Source of the DNA: Legionellales bacterium | GTDB taxonomy: Bacteria; Pseudomonadota; Gammaproteobacteria; Berkiellales; Berkiellaceae | DNA: 64,000 bases | Reading direction: 5' to 3' | Assembly: GCA_947475765.1 (NCBI GenBank) | Contig: CANJMM010000004.1 | Coordinates: forward strand, 1-64,000 | Part shown: in pieces, positions 24,833-33,286 of the stretch | Numbering within the stretch: position 1 is the first letter of the stretch | Layout: every line of letters starts with the position of its first letter | Notes under the pieces: model-generated | What the model was told of the DNA's origin: nothing | Databases searched by the model: none | Seen by the model: the letters and a program-made list of their open reading frames with translations, nothing else | Made by a program: the position numbers and the translations under genes

Positions 24833-26098
24833 ATGATCCCAGCTAATCTATTAAACAATACTGAAACTCAAATCATTGTCAGTTATGGCATCATGCAAGG
24901 CGGCGGCATCAACCCAATGGGCCACGCTTATTTATTATTTAGTTATTATTGTCCCAATAGCCAGCGTATGATAGTAGATGACGCCATTGGCTTTTATAGT
25001 ACGCCTTTACCCGAAAAAAACACGTGGAGACGAAAAATCTCTGCCTTAAGTTTTTTTGATGAAGGGCACTTATTACAAGAATCTTATCGCTATCTTGTGC
25101 CCAATGGTACCAGCAAAGCCATGCAGCACTATCATAAAAGTTGGCAAATATCTTCTCAGCAATATCAAGACATCATAGAGAAAATTAATAAGGATAGGGG
25201 TGAAGCTGCGCCTTTACAAAATAGGGATTTCTCAACAGAACACACGGCACACGAAAATTTTAAACAAAAATCCTCCCCTGAAAAAAAAGCCGCTCTGGCT
25301 GAATTAAAAATAACCGAAGATAAAGCGCACCTGAGCGCAAAAGGCCCCAGATTTGATGTGATTCAACACTCTTGTAAAACAGACGCCCTCAAAAGACTGG
25401 CCGCTATTGGCATAAACACCACGGGCATTCACAATCGACTGATTGACTTACCTGTCTCTAGTGGAAAAATAAGTGCGCACCGCCTAGGATTTGATAGCGA
25501 GTTAAACAAACTCATTTGGCAAAGTCCTTTAGCACTTTCGCCTCAACAAAATTTTAAGCAAGAAACACGCGTCATGCAAGATAAAATATTAGCGCAGCGC
25601 AAATATCAACTTCTGACTGAGCATATAAAATCCAGCATGGATTTGTTTGCACTCAAAATAAACGACTTATCGGATACGCTTAAAAAAAATAGCCCTAAAG
25701 CTATTTTAAAAACGCATTATACACAGCTTGCTGATTTGCTTGAGAACATGAATAAGACGGCTTTAAATCCCAGGGAAATTCATGCAGAAAAGATTGAAGC
25801 TTATTTTGAACAATATCGAAGGATAATAAATGGCACTAAAACAGATTTAGTACCCTATCAACATACCCATCAATTACAGGGTTTTTTACAAGCCCTTTTA
25901 GATAATTTTATTCATTTATGCACCACATTTGGGGCATTAGTTTGCAAGCCTAATGTTATCGCCTATAGTGAAGGTTATTTAATAAAAAAAGTAGAAGCTA
26001 AAATAGCTGAATTAGCGCCTAGCTTAACTGCTCCCCCAATCCCGCAAAATAATGATGATCAAAGTTATCCAGATAGGATGAGAACGCAGTCAGTCTAG
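24833..26098 (+). CDS. Effector-like protein with possible permuted papain-like (NlpC/LRAT-type) N-terminal domain
   Basis: 421 residues, no signal peptide and no membrane helix. The N-terminal 210 residues have a His in NPMGHAYLLFSYY (about 29) and later a Cys in IQHSCKTDALKRLAAIGI (about 182). A His first and a Cys later on a helix start is the order of circularly permuted NlpC/P60-LRAT enzymes; this is my inference and I recognise no named family. The rest is helical and lysine-rich with HTHQLQGFLQALLDNF. The soluble, polar, multi-helix build recalls type IV (Dot/Icm) effectors of Legionellales. ATG 24833 has AGGA 8-11 bases upstream. The last 80 bases overlap the convergent pilX-like gene. 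Confidence 0.65.
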   Translation: MIPANLLNNTETQIIVSYGIMQGGGINPMGHAYLLFSYYCPNSQRMIVDDAIGFYSTPLPEKNTWRRKISALSFFDEGHLLQESYRYLVPNGTSKAMQHYHKSWQISSQQYQDIIEKINKDRGEAAPLQNRDFSTEHTAHENFKQKSSPEKKAALAELKITEDKAHLSAKGPRFDVIQHSCKTDALKRLAAIGINTTGIHNRLIDLPVSSGKISAHRLGFDSELNKLIWQSPLALSPQQNFKQETRVMQDKILAQRKYQLLTEHIKSSMDLFALKINDLSDTLKKNSPKAILKTHYTQLADLLENMNKTALNPREIHAEKIEAYFEQYRRIINGTKTDLVPYQHTHQLQGFLQALLDNFIHLCTTFGALVCKPNVIAYSEGYLIKKVEAKIAELAPSLTAPPIPQNNDDQSYPDRMRTQSV

Positions 26099-26831
26099 GT
26101 CCTGACTCATGATAAATAAAAGCTTGATGATCTGCTGTTGTTAAGACGCTAATCAAACGACCATCCCCTCTTATATCTCGAGTGATCATAGGGGGAGATG
26201 GCTGACAAGTCCTGCCCTCGTCAATCAAACTTAATAATTTTAATTCAAGCGGATTGCCTTGACTCAAGTCAATTTTATATAAGGCAATTGAATCGTGAAT
26301 ATAAATGCTGTTCACTGGCTTTCCTACTAATTGAAAATAGGCTTTTTGTTTAAATATCGCTTGATAGGCAATACGATCGGCTAAATTATCATAAACATAA
26401 AGCGTATCTTGATTAACGCCTGACAGATGAATAATTTGAACAGGCTGTACTGGCGCTATGTCATGCTGAGGTAACTCTACTGCTATTTTATGAATATATT
26501 TATAGCTATATTTTTCTTGAGCATACTGAAAATAATAATCATACTTTAAATTTGAACTCTGTAAATTGACAGGGATTTTTTGTATACAGTTTATTGATTT
26601 TAAGCCCAGCATGGCTTCTAAAGGTAAACTCTGAATTGCTTCAAAATTATTTTGCCCTGCCCGCCTTTTTTCTAAAAATACTTTAAAATGCTCAATGGTT
26701 TTTTTTTGATTTAAGTGTGTCTGTAATAAAACCAAAATACCCAAGGTGAGTAGACTCGAAAAAAGTAAAACAGGGATCAACACCCCACCTTTTTGATTAA
26801 TATATTTTGTTAGATTACGAGGGTAAGCCAT
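26019..26831 (-). CDS. PilX-like minor pilin assembly protein
   Basis: 270 residues. An N-terminal hydrophobic helix (VLIPVLLFSSLLTLGILVLL) directly follows NQKGG, the position and shape of a class III prepilin signal, though the Glu at +5 is absent, as it often is in PilX-type proteins. Three Cys residues lie far apart. It follows the pilW-like gene with a 22-base overlap (26810-26831), so the two are translationally coupled, and overlaps the convergent 24833 gene by 80 bases. Identification rests on gene order more than on sequence. Confidence 0.65.
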   Translation of the reverse strand: MAYPRNLTKYINQKGGVLIPVLLFSSLLTLGILVLLQTHLNQKKTIEHFKVFLEKRRAGQNNFEAIQSLPLEAMLGLKSINCIQKIPVNLQSSNLKYDYYFQYAQEKYSYKYIHKIAVELPQHDIAPVQPVQIIHLSGVNQDTLYVYDNLADRIAYQAIFKQKAYFQLVGKPVNSIYIHDSIALYKIDLSQGNPLELKLLSLIDEGRTCQPSPPMITRDIRGDGRLISVLTTADHQAFIYHESGPRLTAFSSYLDNFDHHYFAGLGEQLS

Positions 26832-27562
26832 TGTTTTAAAAGCGGATCGCCCTCAACTGAATTGATTAATACGTTAATTTTTCGAGCATTACCCGAATCA
26901 ATGTGTATCGATTCTATGCCTTCTAATACTTCTTGAACGCCTAAATCAGTGGTGTAACTATAAAAAGAATAAATAGGCAGGCCTTGATTATTTTTACGTT
27001 GGCTCTTAGCCACAAAATATAAATTTCGGGTTAAGTTGCCTATATACTTAAATTGCATATTACTTGAAAAATAACTGGCCTCATCTTGATTCGATAAAAT
27101 AAAAACGTCTTGACAGTCAGCATAAACAGGATGTCGATTTTTGGGGTTTATTTTTTTGTCTTTTTCGATAGAAAGGGTATGTAAAATATCTGAATCGGCT
27201 TTCAATCGGGCATGGATACCATAAGGCAGTATAGACTTAAAAAGCGGATCTGTTTTTTTAAACCAGGTTAAGGCTAATAATTTTTTATGCTCAAAATTCG
27301 TTTTTTTAGACCAATGAATATATATAGGTTGAGCGCTATGAGCGCAACCAAATTGTCCTGCTTTATCTGTTATTTGATATAACTCATGCGCCATTAATCG
27401 GATATTACTTTGCAAGCGAATGGCCTGGAAATAACTTCCGATGATTTTTTTAAAAGCAAAAAAGCCCTGAAAAACGCCCATTAAAATAAGGGAACTCAAT
27501 GCCACAACAATTAATAACTCCAACAAAGTAAAGCCATTTGTTTTTTTAGACCTAATCAGCAA
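26810..27562 (-). CDS. PilW-like type IV pilus minor pilin
   Basis: 250 residues. Prepilin signal KTNGFTLLELLIVVALSSLI: cleavage after Gly11, Phe at +1 and Glu at +5, all as expected for PilD processing. The following AFKKIIGSYFQAIRLQSNIR and GQFGC region matches PilW-type minor pilins, and VQEVLEGIESIHID near the end is a family-like segment. Minor pilins prime assembly of type IV pili in the inner membrane. It starts 11 bases before the end of the hrpA-prepilin frame and overlaps pilX by 22 bases. No pilE/pilY1/fimT is in the window, so this is a partial minor-pilin set. Confidence 0.85.
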   Translation of the reverse strand: MLIRSKKTNGFTLLELLIVVALSSLILMGVFQGFFAFKKIIGSYFQAIRLQSNIRLMAHELYQITDKAGQFGCAHSAQPIYIHWSKKTNFEHKKLLALTWFKKTDPLFKSILPYGIHARLKADSDILHTLSIEKDKKINPKNRHPVYADCQDVFILSNQDEASYFSSNMQFKYIGNLTRNLYFVAKSQRKNNQGLPIYSFYSYTTDLGVQEVLEGIESIHIDSGNARKINVLINSVEGDPLLKQWLTLVI

Positions 27563-30500
27563 GATGATTATCCGAAATCACTTCGACTAATTCATTTGTC
27601 ATTCCAGGAAGAGAATGGGTTAAATTTATCAATAATTTCATTCCGCCTACCATCACGAAAGTCAATACAAACAAGGCTATCATCAATTCTACTAACGTCG
27701 CTCCTTTTTGCTGGTTGTTTTTCTGAATATGTTGTTGCCAAAAGTTTAAGAGCCTTTTTTGTGAAACAGGATAAAGCGTTTTAAGCTCTTGTGCAAATAA
27801 TGAAATTCTAAACTCTTCTAGCATCCATTTGAAATCATCTAGATGGTTCAGGTGCAGTTTTTTTTCAACCGTTTGTTTTAATGTCACATAATAAGCCTGT
27901 AAAATTGGGTATATTTGTTTTAGCTCACCTTCATCTTTATTTTTAAATTGTGGCAGACTATTTAATCGTTTAATCATGGCTTTAAGATACAAGGGGTAAC
28001 GGGAAAAATAGGTTAAAGGGGTTAACGCTATAAAATAAGGGTAAAACAAATAGGTTACTTGTTTATTAATATCTTCGAGGCTCAATTGACAATCGAGTGA
28101 CTTCTTAGTCTCAATTAATTCCTTAAGCTCAAGATATTGCTCAACGATATTGAAATACACATTAATCATTTTTTGCATCAGCAATAAAACACTGGGTTGA
28201 AACTTAATCAATCTTATTTCAAAGTCCGTTTGATTCAAAATGGGTGGCTGCTGAGATACCATAAGCGCCATCATAGCCGAATAAGCTATTTGATCTACCA
28301 GCGTGTCTATTTGGCCAAAATCAGCTGTTTTTTTAAAAATAAGTTTTTGTTTTGCGGATAGATTTTTTTTGGCATAGTGAACTTTGTCTAAAAGCTTTAG
28401 ATAAAATAAACGCACCACCCCAAATTGATGCACATATTCAGCTGTTTGTTTATCTTCAAAAATAGCCATTCGAACCGAGTCACCCTCATCTAATAATCCT
28501 TGGTATGCCTTAATCTTCATACCCGCTCGATTTTTAGTGACTTCTGGTATGAAGTCACCCATTGACCAAGTGTCATACTTTTCTGATAATACTTCTGAGC
28601 AAAGGTAACTAAAAGAAATTAAATTAGGTGCCTGCTGCGTATTTTTTTCTTCTTGAGATTGTTGTCTTTTTTTGAGATCTTCGAGATCACGGCTGTCTAT
28701 CTTGCCACCCTCTAGCTCCAATACATATCTAGGGCGCAAATGATTCGGTAGTTTTTTTTCTTCAAATAAAGACGGATGAATTCGAATGTCTGTATAATCT
28801 GATAGTATTTTTGACAACTCAATTAATAATTTACCTTTATTGGGTATGAGCTTGTCTTGTACCACAGAGAGCACTTCTTCTAATGGCTGGCACAAGGCTT
28901 TAAATTGTTTAGGCAGGGTTTTTATCAAGCCTTCTATTTTTTGAGTTAATAAGCCTGGAACAGGCCAAGAAAAATCATCTTGTTTTAAAAAAGGTAAACT
29001 TTCTTTATCCAGCTGAATACTCATGCCATCTGCTTCGCTAGCAGGATCAAACACATAAGAAACAGCAAAACTTTTACCTTTAATCATGATTTCTTTAGGA
29101 TATTGCAGTTCAATTTTTTGAGCAATATTTTCACCGCCCTCAAAAATAGTTTCTGGGAAATAAAAAGACTGCTTGGCATCGTTATCTAAACTTGTGTAAT
29201 AAATTTCTAATAATCGAGTGGAATATATTTTTTGGGGCAAAACTTTATCATAAAAATCAAATATCATCTCTTCTTCAAGCAATAAATCTCGCCTTCGTGA
29301 ACGCACTTCTAAATTCGCCAGCTTTGCTAGTTTTTTTTGATTGTCAATATAAAAATCAAGACTGATCACCAAGGTACTGGCCACTAAGCCTTCTCTGATA
29401 AAAATCTCCCTTGCCACAACCGGATTAATTAATCCATATTCTGTTTTTCTATTCGTATAAATAGGCAAGCCATATAACGTTGCGGTTTTAAGCGCAACAA
29501 CAGTGCCTCTTTCGGCCTCCCAATGGGGAGAAATATAATTAAACTTAAGCTGATCCCCTGCTATTTGTTCTATCCAAACCGGATCAATTTCGGCAACATT
29601 TAGGCCATATGTTTCTTTGGTTTCTAAAAAAGTAAAGCACATAACCCAATTGTATTTGGTCTTATCAATCATCGATCCTGGAAAAACTTTAAACTTAATA
29701 TTTCTAGGCCCTAAATAAACTTTAGCTATTTTATCTTTTAACCCTACATGTGCCAGCATACCAGTCATTAAGGCTTGATGAATTTTCTCATAAGTGGCTG
29801 CTATATTATTTGGTCTAAACCCCATGTCAGACAACATGCGTCCTAATTGTTGATGAATATCTACCCACTCGCACAACCGCAAATAAGATAAAAAGTTTTG
29901 ACGACAAAAAGTACGTAATTTATTTGTTGATAAGGTTTCTTTATGTTGATGAAAAAAAGTCCACAAAGATAATACTGACATAAAATCAGATTTAGGGTGG
30001 GCAAATTTTTGATGAAGTTGTCGAGCTTTATCTCTGCTTTCAAAGGGTGTTTCCCTGGGATCAGGAATCGCCAAGAAACTGGCAATCACTAAGATCTCGG
30101 CCAAACAATGCCTATCTGTGCTGCCTAAAATAATTCTGGCCAACTTAGGTTCTATTGGCAACTTGGCCATTTTACGGCCCACTGAAGTAATTTCCATTTC
30201 TTCAGATACCGCATCGAGTTGCTGCAACAATTTTATGCCATCACGAAGATATCGGCCATCTGGGGCATCTAAAAAATCAAAGTCTTCTATGGCTTTTATA
30301 TTCAAGTCTAACAAAAGTAAAATAATCGTACTCAAATTTGTCCTAAGAATTTCAGGCTCGGTAAATCTAGGCCTATTCTCTAAATCTGCTTTTTCATATA
30401 ATCGATAACAAATACCCGAGGCCACTCGCCCACATCTTCCTGCTCTTTGATTGGCATTAGCCTGAGCAATAGGCTCAATAGGCAACCTTTGAATTTTCGT

Positions 30501-31442
30501 GCGATAACTGTAACGGCTGATTCGTGCAAATCCTGGATCAATAACAAATCGAATATTCGGAACAGTAATAGACGTTTCTGCTACATTAGTCGATAAAATA
30601 ATTCTTCTTTTTTGGCTATTTGAATGAAAAATTTTATATTGCTCTGCTTGAGACATTCGACCAAATAAAGCTGAAATCTCTGTGTTTTTTAAGTTTAATC
30701 TACCTAATTCTTGGGCAGTAATTCTAATTTCTCTTTCTCCACTTAAGAAAATTAAAATATCTCCTGGACCAACGGCAAGCGCCTTATTCACAGCATGCGC
30801 AATATAATCTAATTCATTTAAGTCACGCTGGAACGTTTCATGCGTGATATTTTCGAGATAATTAATTTCAACCGGGTAGGTTCGGCCTGTTACTTCAATA
30901 ATAGGGGCTTGATTAAAATAATTTGAAAATTTATGCAAATCAATTGTCGCAGAAGTGATGATTAATTTTAAGCCTGGTCGCTTAGGTAAAATAATTTTCA
31001 GGTAGCCTAAAATAATATCAATATTAATGCTTCTTTCATGTGCTTCATCAATAATCAAGGTATCATACTTTGTTAATAATTTATCGGTTTTAATTTCGGA
31101 GAGCAAAATGCCATCTGTCATTAATTTTATTTGTGTGTTTTGATTAACCGAATCTGAAAATCGTGTTTTCACGCCAACAATATCTTGATAAGCCGAACCT
31201 AACTCTTCTTTTACTCTATCTGCAATACTATAAGCTGCAATTCTTCTAGGTTGCGTATGACCTATCCACCCCTGTTGACCTCTACCCATTTTTAAACAAA
31301 TTTTGGGCAATTGGGTCGATTTCCCCGATCCGGTTTCACCCGCAATAATGGTCACTTGGTGTTGTGATATTACCCCTATTATTTCATCTAAGCGTTCATT
31401 AATAGGCAAATTAGGCATGTCTGGGTATAAAATTGTTGTCAT
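27552..31442 (-). CDS. hrpA: ATP-dependent RNA helicase HrpA fused to a PilV-like prepilin N-terminus
   Basis: 1296 residues. Residues 1 to about 1238 are HrpA: Walker A GETGSGKST (35-43), DEAH box in IIDEAHERS, SATID, and QRAGRCGR, then the long HrpA-specific C-terminal region ending EEFRISLFAQELKTLYPVSQ, the usual end of the family. It lacks the roughly 70 residues that precede the helicase core in E. coli HrpA. Immediately afterwards, in the same frame, comes KGATLVELMIALFVLTFVMV: a prepilin signal with Gly1247, cleavage site and Glu at +5, then only about 40 more residues. No ATG/GTG/TTG with ribosome site separates them. pilW and pilX follow, so the extra part occupies the place of pilV. 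It starts 1 base after the M61 gene stop. Confidence 0.9.
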   Translation of the reverse strand: MTTILYPDMPNLPINERLDEIIGVISQHQVTIIAGETGSGKSTQLPKICLKMGRGQQGWIGHTQPRRIAAYSIADRVKEELGSAYQDIVGVKTRFSDSVNQNTQIKLMTDGILLSEIKTDKLLTKYDTLIIDEAHERSINIDIILGYLKIILPKRPGLKLIITSATIDLHKFSNYFNQAPIIEVTGRTYPVEINYLENITHETFQRDLNELDYIAHAVNKALAVGPGDILIFLSGEREIRITAQELGRLNLKNTEISALFGRMSQAEQYKIFHSNSQKRRIILSTNVAETSITVPNIRFVIDPGFARISRYSYRTKIQRLPIEPIAQANANQRAGRCGRVASGICYRLYEKADLENRPRFTEPEILRTNLSTIILLLLDLNIKAIEDFDFLDAPDGRYLRDGIKLLQQLDAVSEEMEITSVGRKMAKLPIEPKLARIILGSTDRHCLAEILVIASFLAIPDPRETPFESRDKARQLHQKFAHPKSDFMSVLSLWTFFHQHKETLSTNKLRTFCRQNFLSYLRLCEWVDIHQQLGRMLSDMGFRPNNIAATYEKIHQALMTGMLAHVGLKDKIAKVYLGPRNIKFKVFPGSMIDKTKYNWVMCFTFLETKETYGLNVAEIDPVWIEQIAGDQLKFNYISPHWEAERGTVVALKTATLYGLPIYTNRKTEYGLINPVVAREIFIREGLVASTLVISLDFYIDNQKKLAKLANLEVRSRRRDLLLEEEMIFDFYDKVLPQKIYSTRLLEIYYTSLDNDAKQSFYFPETIFEGGENIAQKIELQYPKEIMIKGKSFAVSYVFDPASEADGMSIQLDKESLPFLKQDDFSWPVPGLLTQKIEGLIKTLPKQFKALCQPLEEVLSVVQDKLIPNKGKLLIELSKILSDYTDIRIHPSLFEEKKLPNHLRPRYVLELEGGKIDSRDLEDLKKRQQSQEEKNTQQAPNLISFSYLCSEVLSEKYDTWSMGDFIPEVTKNRAGMKIKAYQGLLDEGDSVRMAIFEDKQTAEYVHQFGVVRLFYLKLLDKVHYAKKNLSAKQKLIFKKTADFGQIDTLVDQIAYSAMMALMVSQQPPILNQTDFEIRLIKFQPSVLLLMQKMINVYFNIVEQYLELKELIETKKSLDCQLSLEDINKQVTYLFYPYFIALTPLTYFSRYPLYLKAMIKRLNSLPQFKNKDEGELKQIYPILQAYYVTLKQTVEKKLHLNHLDDFKWMLEEFRISLFAQELKTLYPVSQKRLLNFWQQHIQKNNQQKGATLVELMIALFVLTFVMVGGMKLLINLTHSLPGMTNELVEVISDNHLAD

Positions 31443-31443
31443 A

Positions 31444-33213
31444 TTAAGATGCTAATAACCATTTGTTGATATTATATTCAGAACCAGGGATAGCATTAAG
31501 TTCTAAGTGTCGAATAAAATCAGGTAAAATAAAACCTGATAATATTACTAATTTCCCTTCTCTAAATACGGCTATATTTACTGTTTGATTCACATAACGC
31601 TGAAACAGCGTTAAATAATTCTGATACGTTACTCGGTGATCTTGACAAGCCACTAAGATATCTCCTGGTTGAATACCTAAACTGTTAAAAATACTGCCTT
31701 GATATACTTCATGACATAAGACCATGCCATGTGATTCTGAAAGCTTTACCCCTAAATCAAGTTCTTTAGCATGCAAGCTTGTATTGAGATTCGGCTTTAA
31801 TTCTAATCCAAAAGACGTTAATATTGCCTCTAGTGGCAATTCCTCTGTTTGATTCAAGGCTTTATCTAATAAATTTTTTATGCTCGTATTTTCAGGCTCT
31901 TGAGCATATTGCTCTATCAGTTTTTCTATTTCACCTTCTTCCAGGCCTCGGCCAATCTGGCCATAATCTTGCCATAATATACGCATTATCTCATCTAAGT
32001 TACGCTTATGATTGGATGCTATTCTTAATTGCAAATCACAGCATAAAGCCAATAATGCGCCTTTCAAATAATAGCTCACCGTACGATTTAAGCTATTTTC
32101 ATCTGGTTTATAAAACTTTATCCAGGCATCAAAACTGGCTGACTTTAAAGTTTGATATTGTCTACCAGGTGTTTTAATTAGCTTATTCATATTTTCCGTC
32201 AAAATCGAAAAATATTGCGCTTGGGTAATTAACCCCGACCGTACTAACATCAAATCATCATAATAGGCCGTAAATCCTTCAAATGCCCACAATTGCGTCG
32301 TATAATTAGGCTGTGTCAAATCATAGTTTAAAAATACAACAGGCTTAATTTGTTTAACCATCCATAAATGAAAATATTCATGACTAAACAAGCCTAACAA
32401 TTCTATATAGGCTTTGGTTTTTTCGGGTATTCCCCTATCAGGAATGGCAAATTTATGCGTTAATAAACTAGCAGAATTCACATGCTCAATGCCACCATAC
32501 CCTTCATGACTCACCTGAAGTAAAAAACAATAATAATCCACTTCTTTTGGCAAGGTTTTAAAAAAATGCACCTGGGTTTCACATAGCGTGTTAACATCTT
32601 GAGCCAATCTTTCAAAATCGCCTTCTTGCTCCCCTGAAATAGCAATATCATGCACCACATCTTGAATTTTAAATGATTTAATAATTAAATTGCCCATTAA
32701 AACAGGGCAATCTATGAGTTGCGCATAATTTTTTGCTTGATAACACCCAAACTCATAACGATTTGTGCCTTTAGTGGGCGTTAATCCCGTCACCAGCTGC
32801 CAATCTAATTTTGGGTTGACGATTTCTAAGTGAAACGCTTCAGATTCAAATCCAACAGGACATAAACATAGGCTAGTGGCATTAAAAAATCCACGTGCCG
32901 TGTCTAAAAATGCCCCTCTCACGGATTTATCGAAAGCATAAATACAATAAGATACGGTTAAAGCTCCTCCTGATGAACGGGTGGGAACAAGCCATTCATT
33001 ATTTTTTGTTTGCCTGAAAGCGATAGGCATGCCATCTTGAGAGAAAGTCAAGCTACTTAACTGCTTTGCAAAATCTCTGATAACATAACTACCCGGAATC
33101 CAAGCTGGCATCATAAAACCTTGCTGAATACTGGGCTTTTGGATAATTAAACTCACTTGAAAATAATGTGAATTTAAGTCAAGCAGCTCAACTTTGTACT
33201 TGATCGCGCTCAT
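31444..33213 (-). CDS. M61-family metallopeptidase with PDZ domain
   Basis: 589 residues. The zinc motif HEYFH is at 278-282 (LFSHEYFHLWMVKQIKP) and the third ligand Glu is in LWAFEGFTAYYDD about 35 residues later, the glycyl-aminopeptidase pattern. An N-terminal beta domain (MMPAWIPGSYVIRDFAK at about 34-50) and a C-terminal PDZ (about 490-575, with NSLGIQPGDILVA) complete the family architecture. No signal peptide is seen, so it is probably cytoplasmic, where the family removes N-terminal Gly/Ala-type residues. It is the first gene of the M61-hrpA-pilW-pilX run; divergent glpD begins 74 bases away. Confidence 0.92.
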   Translation of the reverse strand: MSAIKYKVELLDLNSHYFQVSLIIQKPSIQQGFMMPAWIPGSYVIRDFAKQLSSLTFSQDGMPIAFRQTKNNEWLVPTRSSGGALTVSYCIYAFDKSVRGAFLDTARGFFNATSLCLCPVGFESEAFHLEIVNPKLDWQLVTGLTPTKGTNRYEFGCYQAKNYAQLIDCPVLMGNLIIKSFKIQDVVHDIAISGEQEGDFERLAQDVNTLCETQVHFFKTLPKEVDYYCFLLQVSHEGYGGIEHVNSASLLTHKFAIPDRGIPEKTKAYIELLGLFSHEYFHLWMVKQIKPVVFLNYDLTQPNYTTQLWAFEGFTAYYDDLMLVRSGLITQAQYFSILTENMNKLIKTPGRQYQTLKSASFDAWIKFYKPDENSLNRTVSYYLKGALLALCCDLQLRIASNHKRNLDEIMRILWQDYGQIGRGLEEGEIEKLIEQYAQEPENTSIKNLLDKALNQTEELPLEAILTSFGLELKPNLNTSLHAKELDLGVKLSESHGMVLCHEVYQGSIFNSLGIQPGDILVACQDHRVTYQNYLTLFQRYVNQTVNIAVFREGKLVILSGFILPDFIRHLELNAIPGSEYNINKWLLAS

Positions 33214-33273
33214 GCTTCTGTTCCCTCTAAATTAGCCTATTTTGGCATCGTGCCTAAAAAGACGCAACCTGAC

Positions 33274-33279
33274 TATACT
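33274..33279 (+). promoter_or_regulatory. Candidate -10 box of glpD, placed for a leaderless transcript
   Basis: TATACT ends 7 bases before the ATG at 33287. A start site 6-8 bases downstream would fall on or next to the ATG. No Shine-Dalgarno is present. The -35 region is not convincing. Confidence 0.35.
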
Positions 33280-33286
33280 TTTTAAT

